NCBI GenBank assembly: GCA_019745565.1
Contig: JAIESW010000016.1
Location: 1 to 64,000, forward strand
Length of the DNA stretch: 64,000 nt
Source: Burkholderiales bacterium
GTDB lineage: Bacteria > Pseudomonadota > Gammaproteobacteria > Burkholderiales > Ga0077523
Direction of reading: 5' to 3'
The first letter of the stretch is position 1. The number at the start of each line of letters is the position of its first letter. The position numbers and the translations under genes are program-made. Below, piece by piece: positions 1 to 6,580 of the stretch. Below the pieces are notes generated by a model. The model saw only the letters and a list, made by a program, of their open reading frames with translations. It was not told the origin of the DNA and made no database searches.

Positions 1-77
1 TGGAGACCGGCGGGTACCTGGAGACCGACACCGACAAGCGCCTCGTCATCCGGCGCAAGCTGCCCTCGAGTTGGTAG
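1..77 (+). CDS. C-terminal end of an unidentified protein (truncated by window edge)
   Basis: An open frame runs from base 3 into the TAG at 75-77. It encodes 24 residues rich in Thr, Asp, Lys and Arg and ends in Pro-Ser-Ser-Trp. The codon use (G/C at third positions) matches the neighbouring genes. Too little is left to name a family. It could also be a chance open frame, since the window starts inside it. Confidence 0.4.
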   Translation, partial: ETGGYLETDTDKRLVIRRKLPSSW

Positions 78-328
78 TAGGGCGCTAGCTATCATGACTG
101 GCCCCGCGCCCAGCGAAGCTGGGGCGCACGGGCCCGCAGGCACTTCTCGAGAGGTGAGTGGGGCGCACGGGCCCCCCAACGCTCGCTGAGCGGTGAGCAA
201 CGCCCCAGGGGGAGGGTAATCCCCCGCAGCCGGTTTGTGACTTCCTTCACAGCGCCGGTCGAGGCTTCGAGCCCACCATGCGTCCCATGTCGCAACCGCG
301 ACGGGAACCGCAGCGAGGTGGGAAAAAA
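78..328. other. Gap upstream of the sigma factor gene, with a 15-bp direct repeat
   Basis: No gene is visible in these 251 bases. The word GGGGCGCACGGGCCC occurs twice (121-135 and 160-174), 39 bp apart. A five-base hairpin (GGGGG 208-212, CCCCC 221-225) follows. The region must hold the promoter of the downstream cluster, but no clear sigma-70 pair was found, so an ECF-type promoter read by the adjacent sigma factor is possible. Confidence 0.5.
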
Positions 329-991
329 ATGAGAGCCTGCAACGAGCAGTTGGCTGCCGATCTGGTGGCACGGGTGGTGAACGGCGACGAGCGCAGCTTC
401 GACGAGCTCTACCGCATCTACGGACGTCGAGTGTATGCCTTCGCGCTGCGGTCCCTGCGCGATCCCCACGAGGCCGAGCAGGTCGTGATCGACACCATGT
501 ACGAGGTCTGGCGGCGTGCCGACAGCTTCAACCATGCGTGCCGCTTCACCACCTGGCTGCTCGGCATCGCCCGCAACAAGGCGCTGCACGTCCTGCGTGC
601 GCGGCGTCCCGGACACGACGACCTCGATGCGGCGGCCGAACTGCCCGCACCGGCGCACGAGGATCCATATCACATGGTCTCGGACCGCCAGCGGCGCGAC
701 TGTCTGCTGCTCGGTTTCGAAGCGCTCCCGTTCGAGCAGCGCGAATGCGTGCAGTACGCGCTGGTCGACGGTCTGTCGCTCTCGGAGATCGCGCGTCTGC
801 AGGACTGCCCCGAGAACACGGTGAAGTCGCGGCTCTTCAAGGCGCGCCGCAAGTTGCGTCGCAGCCTGGAGGAGTTCGACGGCGAGGGGCACGAAGCCGC
901 CTGCGAGGACGACTACGTGACGCCGTTGCGCACGAGAGGCGGCATCGCCGCCGCCGCACCCCAGGAACTCTCCGTCGTCGCGGCGGAATAG
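329..991 (+). CDS. ECF-family RNA polymerase sigma factor
   Basis: This 220-residue protein has the layout of an extracytoplasmic-function sigma factor. Region 2 (about residues 20-85) carries DELYRIYGRRVYAFALR and the -10-recognition stretch around TTWLLGIARNKALHVLR. Region 4 (about 125-180) carries LPFEQRECVQYALVDGLSLSEIA followed by ENTVKSRLFKARRKLR, a helix-turn-helix for the -35 element. The start at 329 is chosen because GAGGTGGG (314-321) precedes it; an in-frame ATG at 278 has no such site. A tail of about 40 residues follows region 4. No anti-sigma factor lies beside it. It heads the curli-like cluster and is the obvious candidate to control it. Confidence 0.88.
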   Translation: MRACNEQLAADLVARVVNGDERSFDELYRIYGRRVYAFALRSLRDPHEAEQVVIDTMYEVWRRADSFNHACRFTTWLLGIARNKALHVLRARRPGHDDLDAAAELPAPAHEDPYHMVSDRQRRDCLLLGFEALPFEQRECVQYALVDGLSLSEIARLQDCPENTVKSRLFKARRKLRRSLEEFDGEGHEAACEDDYVTPLRTRGGIAAAAPQELSVVAAE

Positions 992-1058
992 ACCGATGAA
1001 CCCGCGCTGCACGGCAAAGCGTCCGCAGCGCGAGTCCCACGCCACGAGGAGCATCGAC

Positions 1059-1706
1059 ATGAAAGCCATCGCCCATCGTTCCGCATCGTCCCTCCTGCTC
1101 GCTCTCGTCTTCGGCGGGGCGGCGAGCGCCGGCGACGTCGTGTTCTACCGCCAAGGGGAGCGCCCCGATCCGGCGACCATCGCCCGGGTGCTGCAAGGTC
1201 CTGCCGCCGTCGCGCAAGCGCCGAAGGTTCGCATGCGGGGGCTGAAGCTCTCGTCCGATGAAGCGCAGGAAACGCGCATCGTCGCCGATGCCGGAGCCGC
1301 TGCAGGCAATGCCGTTCAGACCGCTGCCGTAGCACCGGTGGCAACGGCGGCCCCGGTGGAGGCAGAGCCATCGAGCGTCGCCCTGCAGGTGCAGTTCGGC
1401 TACAACTCCGCCGAAATCCTCCCCGAGATGATCGCGTCGCTCGACGCGGTTGCCGAGGGCATCAAGATGACCGGCGGCGTGCAGCGCATCGTGATCGAAG
1501 GCCACACCGATGCGTACGGTGCCGCCGACTACAACATCCAGCTCTCGCGCCGCCGTGCGGCTGCGGTGAAGCAGTTTCTCGTGGCACGCCACGGCATCCC
1601 CGCGGAGTCGCTGGTGGTGATGGGGCGCGGCAAGTCCGCACCGCTGATCCCCGCCAATCCGTTCGCGCCGGAGAACCGTCGCGTGGAGTTCCACGCCGCC
1701 GAGTGA
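1059..1706 (+). CDS. OmpA-family outer-membrane/peptidoglycan-associated protein
   Basis: A 215-residue exported protein. The first 24 residues form a signal peptide ending GGAASA. A low-complexity Ala/Pro/Val linker follows. The C-terminal 110 residues are an OmpA-like domain, shown by IEGHTDAYGAADYNIQLSRR and the closing NRRVEF. In this family the domain binds diaminopimelate in peptidoglycan. The start at 1059 has ACGAGGAG just upstream. It lies 67 bp behind the sigma factor and ahead of the repeat protein, so it probably anchors a surface structure to the cell wall. That role is inferred from context. Confidence 0.85.
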   Translation: MKAIAHRSASSLLLALVFGGAASAGDVVFYRQGERPDPATIARVLQGPAAVAQAPKVRMRGLKLSSDEAQETRIVADAGAAAGNAVQTAAVAPVATAAPVEAEPSSVALQVQFGYNSAEILPEMIASLDAVAEGIKMTGGVQRIVIEGHTDAYGAADYNIQLSRRRAAAVKQFLVARHGIPAESLVVMGRGKSAPLIPANPFAPENRRVEFHAAE

Positions 1707-1792
1707 GGCCGATCCCGAGCCCTGATCGGGACTTCCGGCCGGTCTGCACCGGCCTTCCCAGCAGCAGATATGTACGAGAAGGAGAGATGCTC

Positions 1793-2479
1793 ATGAATAC
1801 GATCACCAAGACCGCCATCGCCGCCGCCATCGCCCTGTTGTCGGCCACGGCGTTTGCCGAGAACCAGACCAACGTCAAGCTGGATGGTGCCAAGCAGAAC
1901 CAGTCCGGCCTCGCCAACAGCCAGTCGATGGACGTCGGCAACGCGAAAGGCAGCCTGTTCGCTGGCTCCAAGACCAACGTGAACGCGAAGAACCTGAACC
2001 AGAACCAGTCGGGTCTCGCGAACACGCAGAAGATGGAAATCGGCAACGCCAAGTCGGGCCTGTTCGCCGGCGCCGAGTCGAACGTGAAGGTCGACAACCT
2101 GAAGCAGAACCAGTCCGGCCTCGCGAACTCGCAGCAGATGAAGGTGGGCAACGCCGAGGCGAGCCTGTTCTCCGGTGCCAAGTCCAACGTGAACGCGAAG
2201 AACCTGAGCCAGTCGCAGTCCGGTCTCGCCAACACGCAGAAGATGGAGATCGGCAACGCCAAGGCCGGTCTGTTCTCCAGCGCCGAGTCGAACGTCAAGG
2301 TCGAGAACCTGAAGCAGAACCAGTCCGGCCTCGCCAACAGCCAATCGATGCGCATCGGCAACGCGAATGCCGGGTTGTTCACGGGCGCCAAGACCAACGT
2401 CGCGGCGAAGAACGTCTCGCAATCGCAGAGCGGCCTCGCCAACAGCCAGAGCGTCAACGTCGGCAACGCCGACAACTGA
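1793..2479 (+). CDS. Secreted curlin-like repeat protein (candidate amyloid subunit)
   Basis: A 228-residue protein: signal peptide (to about residue 22, SATAFA) followed by five complete 35-residue repeats and one partial. Each contains QSGLAN, which fits the curlin pattern Q-x-G-x-x-N, then a VGNA or IGNA step and a single Phe. There is no Cys, Trp, Tyr or His in the mature part, and Asn, Gln, Ser and Gly dominate, as in amyloid beta-solenoids. Copies 2 and 4 share QKMEIGNA and copies 1, 3 and 5 resemble each other, giving a 70-residue super-repeat. The start at 1793 sits 8 bases after GGAG; ATG 1787 is too close. A CsgG-like gene lies nearby. Amyloid formation is inferred. Confidence 0.75.
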   Translation: MNTITKTAIAAAIALLSATAFAENQTNVKLDGAKQNQSGLANSQSMDVGNAKGSLFAGSKTNVNAKNLNQNQSGLANTQKMEIGNAKSGLFAGAESNVKVDNLKQNQSGLANSQQMKVGNAEASLFSGAKSNVNAKNLSQSQSGLANTQKMEIGNAKAGLFSSAESNVKVENLKQNQSGLANSQSMRIGNANAGLFTGAKTNVAAKNVSQSQSGLANSQSVNVGNADN

Positions 2480-2556
2480 TCGGCCGAGCCACACGCTCGT
2501 GATCGAACCGCGCCGGGGCCACGAGCTCCGGCGCGAACCCGATGGAGGAACGGACC

Positions 2557-2871
2557 ATGAACGCGAAACGATCGGCAGTCCTGCTGGCGCTGGCCGTCGG
2601 CCTCCACCTGGGGCCGGCGCGAGCCGTCGACCTCGAGATGGACGACAGCCTGGAGGACCTGACCCGCGCGAAAGTTGCCAAGCAGCGCGCCAAGCAGAAC
2701 ATGCAGCGGCGCAGCGTCAACGAGGATTCGGCGGGCGAAGGCAGCAGCGGCTGCGGCAACATCGACATCGGCAACTCGCAGGGCAGTCGCCCGGGATTCT
2801 CCGGTCCGAAGGAGATCATCGTGGTGGTGAAGGGCGACATCATCAACTCGAACAACAAGTGCAAGGACTGA
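2557..2871 (+). CDS. Small secreted protein of the curli-like cluster, two cysteines
   Basis: A 104-residue protein with a signal peptide ending near LGPARA. The mature part begins acidic (VDLEMDD), has a basic Lys/Arg/Gln stretch, then GCGNIDIGNSQG and a beta-rich end (EIIVVVKGDIINSNNKCKD). The IGNSQ step resembles the repeats of the preceding gene. Two Cys residues could form a disulfide. GGAGGAAC (2543-2550) supports the ATG at 2557. The next gene follows within 5 bases. It could be a minor subunit, nucleator or CsgF-like adaptor, but I recognise no family. Confidence 0.7.
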   Translation: MNAKRSAVLLALAVGLHLGPARAVDLEMDDSLEDLTRAKVAKQRAKQNMQRRSVNEDSAGEGSSGCGNIDIGNSQGSRPGFSGPKEIIVVVKGDIINSNNKCKD

Positions 2872-2875
2872 GACC

Positions 2876-4405
2876 ATGGGCGCGACCGCGAAGCGATGGA
2901 TAGCCGGCGCACTGGCAGCGACGGTAGTGCTGTCGGGATGCGACGCCACGCGCGTCGTGCGTCCTGTGGAACAGAAGATCGAAGAGGTGAAGAAAGGCCC
3001 CGAACGCAAACCGTTCCGGCCCATCACCAATTTCTCAGCTGCGCTGCGCTGCATGGACGGCCTCATGCTCCAGCACGGCGTGCGCGACGTGTCGGTGCTG
3101 GTCGAGGATCTGACCGACCAGACCAAGAAGGTTAATGCAGGAACCAAGGACATGTTGATCTCGGCCGTGTCCGACATGAACCGCCGCAGCCGCGCCATCC
3201 GTCTGGTGGCCTACGGCGCGGATTCCGGCAACCTGATCGGTTTCCTGCGCGATGCGGAGCGCAAGAACGCCTACGCCGTGGTGCCGGAGTTCGACATCCG
3301 CGGCTCCATCAGCCAGTTCGACGAGAACGTCGCGAAGAAGTCGGCCGAGTTCGGCTTCGGTTACGGCGAGGAACTCGTGGCCGGCTACGGCCGGTCGGCG
3401 ACCGCAACGATCCTCGGGATCGATCTCACCATGCTGAGCACCGCCGATCTTTCGGTGATTCCGGGTGTCAGCTCGCGCAATGCCGTGGTGATCTTCAAGT
3501 CCGGCAGCGGTGCCGATGGCGATGCCCGTTACCGCAAGCTCGGCGTGAACTTCAGCACGACCCTCAACAAGGCCGAGGGCAACGCCCAGGCGCTGCGCAA
3601 CCTGGTGGAGCTCGCCTCCATCGAGCTGTTCGGCAAGCTCGCCAAGGTGCCGTACTGGACCTGCCTCGGGGCCGACCCGAACGCACCGGAAGTCCAGGAG
3701 GAACTCGCCGACTGGTTCTACGCAATGGAGGCGAACGGCACCGAACTCATCTACTTCCTGCAGAAGCATGCCCGGCTCAAGGGCTACTACAGCGGGCCGG
3801 TGGACGGCGAGGGCAATCCGCAGCTCGCGGATGCCGCCGTGCGGGCCCGCACCGCACTCGGCATGAGCAAGGAGCCGAAGGCCGATCTCGAGCTCTTCAA
3901 GGCGATCGTGAGCGGCCAGCTGCCGCAGGCGAGCACCGATCTTGCCGCAGCCCCGGCCGAAGCCCCGAAAGCCGCCGCGGCTGATCCGGATCTGGCGCTC
4001 GCCATCGTGAGCCGCAATGCGAAACCCATCTACAAGCGGGGTGAGCCCGTGGCCCTGTCGATCCGGCCGAACCGCGATGCCTACGTCTACTGCTATCTGC
4101 ACAACGACGAGGGCCAGGTGCAGCGCTTCTTCCCGAACCGGTTCCTGCGCGATCCGCTCGTGCCGGCGGCGCGACCGCTCGAACTGCCGGGCGCCATGAA
4201 GTTCCAGCTGGTGGCGAGCGAGCGCGGCAAGCCCGAGACCGTCGCATGCTTCGCAGCGCCCAAGGAAGTGCTGGCCACGCTGCCCGAGGCCGTGCGCGGC
4301 GTCGATTTCGAACCGCTGCAGGTGAGTTCTCTCGAGGAAGTCCACAGCGCGTTCGTCGCCAGCGGCGGTACCGCCGTGGCCTCCTACACCATGAACGTGC
4401 GTTAG
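2876..4405 (+). CDS. CsgG-like lipoprotein with peptidoglycan-binding and DUF4384 domains
   Basis: A 509-residue lipoprotein with lipobox LSGC (Cys22). Residues about 45-270 look like CsgG/HfaB: VLVEDLTDQTKKVNAGTKD, RAIRLVAYGADSGN, then EGNAQALRNLVELASIEL. CsgG proteins form the outer-membrane pore that exports curli subunits. Residues about 275-345 contain a peptidoglycan-binding-like repeat (LQKHARLKGYYSGPVDGEG). Residues about 370-500 match DUF4384 (KRGEPVALSIRPNRDAYVYC). The three-domain arrangement is longer than classical CsgG (about 277 residues). Its position next to the repeat protein argues for an export pore. The CsgG call rests on pattern similarity only. Confidence 0.72.
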   Translation: MGATAKRWIAGALAATVVLSGCDATRVVRPVEQKIEEVKKGPERKPFRPITNFSAALRCMDGLMLQHGVRDVSVLVEDLTDQTKKVNAGTKDMLISAVSDMNRRSRAIRLVAYGADSGNLIGFLRDAERKNAYAVVPEFDIRGSISQFDENVAKKSAEFGFGYGEELVAGYGRSATATILGIDLTMLSTADLSVIPGVSSRNAVVIFKSGSGADGDARYRKLGVNFSTTLNKAEGNAQALRNLVELASIELFGKLAKVPYWTCLGADPNAPEVQEELADWFYAMEANGTELIYFLQKHARLKGYYSGPVDGEGNPQLADAAVRARTALGMSKEPKADLELFKAIVSGQLPQASTDLAAAPAEAPKAAAADPDLALAIVSRNAKPIYKRGEPVALSIRPNRDAYVYCYLHNDEGQVQRFFPNRFLRDPLVPAARPLELPGAMKFQLVASERGKPETVACFAAPKEVLATLPEAVRGVDFEPLQVSSLEEVHSAFVASGGTAVASYTMNVR

Positions 4406-4422
4406 AGCCGCGAGGTCACGCC

Positions 4423-4764
4423 ATGCAAACCCCATCCCAGCTCCGTTCGGCGCTCATCCTCTTCACCTTCGTCAGCGCCTGTGCTTCGGCCTCCACGCTG
4501 TCGGCAGCCGTGTCGACGGCGCAGAGCGATACACCGTCCATCACCGCCCGGACCACGAAGAACGTCGCCGGTGCCGACGCGAAGCCCGCGACGGAACGTG
4601 GCCTCACGCTGCGCTGCTGGCAGTTCGGCCGACTGATCCTGGAGGAGCCGGTGAATGCGAGCGGCAACGGCGGCGCGGGCGGCAGCATGAACTTCACGCG
4701 CCCCGGCGACAACCGTCCTCTGGAAGTCTTCAGCATGGGCGAGGCGGTCTGCGTCATTAGATGA
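4423..4764 (+). CDS. Small secreted protein of unknown function
   Basis: A 113-residue protein with an N-terminal hydrophobic export signal (ALILFTFVSACASAST), so it is either secreted or a lipoprotein (ACAS is a poor lipobox). The mature part has a Thr/Ser-rich segment, then LTLRCWQFGRLILEEPV and an ending with Cys (GEAVCVIR). The two mature Cys flank a Gly/Asn-rich loop. It starts 18 bp after the CsgG-like gene and probably belongs to the same transcript. A CsgE- or CsgF-like accessory role would fit the position, but no sequence signature supports it. Confidence 0.65.
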   Translation: MQTPSQLRSALILFTFVSACASASTLSAAVSTAQSDTPSITARTTKNVAGADAKPATERGLTLRCWQFGRLILEEPVNASGNGGAGGSMNFTRPGDNRPLEVFSMGEAVCVIR

Positions 4765-5072
4765 CGAGGTCGGCTTTTGTACGCCCCTTCCCCCACCTGC
4801 GGTGGGGAAAGGTTGGGATGGAGGCAAGCGTCCGCATCTTCCGCACAGAAGCATCCGTGAATCCGCCGCACCCCGACCGGTAATTTCGCACAAGGTCGGA
4901 CGGACCGACCCCCGGGCAGCATCGGAATCCAGTGGCGAGGGTTGCGCGAGACGCATCCCTGGCAGCGCACCGGTGCAGGACAGGTCGCAGGCTTCAGCGA
5001 AAGGCTGTTGCAGGTGGCTCCCGTGCCGGTGCGCGCGAAACCAAGACGCCACCACCCGCCACGGAGACTGCG
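4765..5072. other. 308-bp gap with a palindromic repeat and hairpins
   Basis: No gene is visible. The gap begins with one copy of the dispersed C/G-rich palindrome (4784-4825). A hairpin GGTCGG/CCGACC (4894-4910) and the palindrome GCACCGGTGC (4967-4976) follow. No clear sigma-70 promoter was found. The gap separates the curlin-like genes from the autotransporter and may carry its own promoter or a 5' leader. Confidence 0.45.
4784..4825 (+). repeat. Dispersed palindromic repeat, copy 1
   Basis: CCTTCCCCCACC, loop TGC, GGTGGGGAAAGG (one mismatch), followed by TTGGGATGGAGGC. The same hairpin with the same TTGGGATGG tail recurs at 56271, 57183 (inverted), 57289 and 12961 (inverted). There is no T-run, so it is not a classic terminator. 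Confidence 0.7.
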
Positions 5073-6578
5073 ATGATCCTTCCCATTCTCTTGTCGCTGT
5101 TCGCGACTTTCGGCCGCATCCGCGCACCGCATGCCATGCGCACGGCGCTCACTCCCGCGGTTGTCCTGGTGGCTTTGTCGATTGCCGGCCCGGTAGGCGC
5201 GCAGGTAATCGAACAGCGCTCGGTCACCCGGGACGGCGATCGCATCACGGCGACCGTTCGGGTGGTGACGACCGACGGCATCGCGGTATCGAAGCAGCCG
5301 ATCTCGTGGAGTATCGAGAACCCGCGCGACGGCGATCGCGTGGTCAGCACGTCGGGGCCGACCAACGGCGCCGGCGAGGCGTCCGCCGTGGTGGTCCTCG
5401 GACCGACTCCCGGAACGCGCAACCTGGTTGCGTCCATCTCGTCCGGCCTCCAGCTCTCCGCGTTCTTCGTTGCGCCCAACCTGATCCGCATTCCGATCTC
5501 GAACGACGAGATTCTGGCGTCGGAAGGGCTCAAGACCTTCGTCCTCCTGCCGCAGATCGGACTCGATACCACGTTCGTGCAGATGCGCAACGTCACGCGC
5601 CGCATTCGCGAGATCCGCTCCGGCGGCCCCGCGGTGAGCGTGTTCGGAACGGCGCTCGCGCCCGCGCCCGCGCCGGGAGACATCCGCATCATGTCCCTGT
5701 CGGAAGCCGGGCGGGTCGCTGCGGCCAACACGGCCAACGAAGCGCTGGGTGGTCGGTTCGGCGCGTTCCTGAACGGCCAAGGCAGCATCGGCACCCGTGA
5801 CGGCACGGCCTACACCCGCGGCTACGACACTCGCACCACCGGTGTCACCGGCGGTGTCGACTACCGCTTCACGGAGAACCTGGTCCTGGGCGCCGCATTG
5901 GGTGCGGTGCGCGCGAAGTCGTCCTTCGATGCCGACTATGGCGATGCCTCGGCCACCGGGGTCGCGGGTTCGCTCTACGGATCCTGGTACCACGGCAACT
6001 TCTATGTCGATGCCATCGGGACGTTCGGCTTCAACCGTTACGACACGCGTCGTGCGATCGGCATCGGTGACGTGCTCGGTGCGACCAACGGGCGGCAACT
6101 GGGTGGCAGCGTCTCGGTCGGCTGGAATACGAGCAAAGGTGCGCTGTCCTTCGGGCCTTACGTGCGCGCCGGCTACATCCGGGTGGACGTCGACAGCTTC
6201 ACCGAGACCGGCAGCACCGGCTCCGAGATGGACGTCTCGAGCCAGGCGGCAACGTCCTTCACCACCGCGCTCGGCGGGCAGGTCTCGTACGCGATCAGCC
6301 ACTCGTGGGGCATTCTCTCGCCGAGCCTGCGCGTGGAGTACGAGCGTGAGCAACGCAACACCGTGCAGCCGCTGACCGGCAGCCTCCTGGCCGATCCGGT
6401 GCGGACACTCTTCGCGATTCCGACGGACAACCCCGACAAGACCTACTTCAACGTCGGTGCGGGCGTGGCGGCGCAGTTCGCCAACGGCCGCGCCGCGTTC
6501 ATCAACTACGAAGGCATGTTCGGCCGCTCGCAGATGACCAACCACGCGGTGGTGGTCGGCGGTCGCCTGGAGTTCTGA
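5073..6578 (+). CDS. Autotransporter-type outer-membrane beta-barrel protein with Ig-like passenger
   Basis: A 501-residue exported protein. Residues about 45-130 resemble a bacterial Ig-like (invasin-type) domain (ERSVTRDGDRITATVRVVTT ... PISWSIENPRDGD). The last 270 residues form a repetitive amphipathic beta pattern with GVDYRFTENLVLGAALG and YGSWYHGNFYVDAIG, ending in Phe, as in autotransporter barrels that insert in the outer membrane. ACGGAG at 5061 supports the start at 5073; a conventional signal peptide begins at an internal Met (5133), giving an extended N-terminus. It lies between the CsgG-like and caspase genes, so it is probably part of the same surface system. Confidence 0.78.
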   Translation: MILPILLSLFATFGRIRAPHAMRTALTPAVVLVALSIAGPVGAQVIEQRSVTRDGDRITATVRVVTTDGIAVSKQPISWSIENPRDGDRVVSTSGPTNGAGEASAVVVLGPTPGTRNLVASISSGLQLSAFFVAPNLIRIPISNDEILASEGLKTFVLLPQIGLDTTFVQMRNVTRRIREIRSGGPAVSVFGTALAPAPAPGDIRIMSLSEAGRVAAANTANEALGGRFGAFLNGQGSIGTRDGTAYTRGYDTRTTGVTGGVDYRFTENLVLGAALGAVRAKSSFDADYGDASATGVAGSLYGSWYHGNFYVDAIGTFGFNRYDTRRAIGIGDVLGATNGRQLGGSVSVGWNTSKGALSFGPYVRAGYIRVDVDSFTETGSTGSEMDVSSQAATSFTTALGGQVSYAISHSWGILSPSLRVEYEREQRNTVQPLTGSLLADPVRTLFAIPTDNPDKTYFNVGAGVAAQFANGRAAFINYEGMFGRSQMTNHAVVVGGRLEF

Positions 6579-6580
6579 CG

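Noticed and set aside
4860..5072. A possible cobalamin riboswitch in the gap before the autotransporter
   Set aside because: Only isolated words such as GCCACTG (minus strand) match. The order of conserved blocks and the B12 box are missing.
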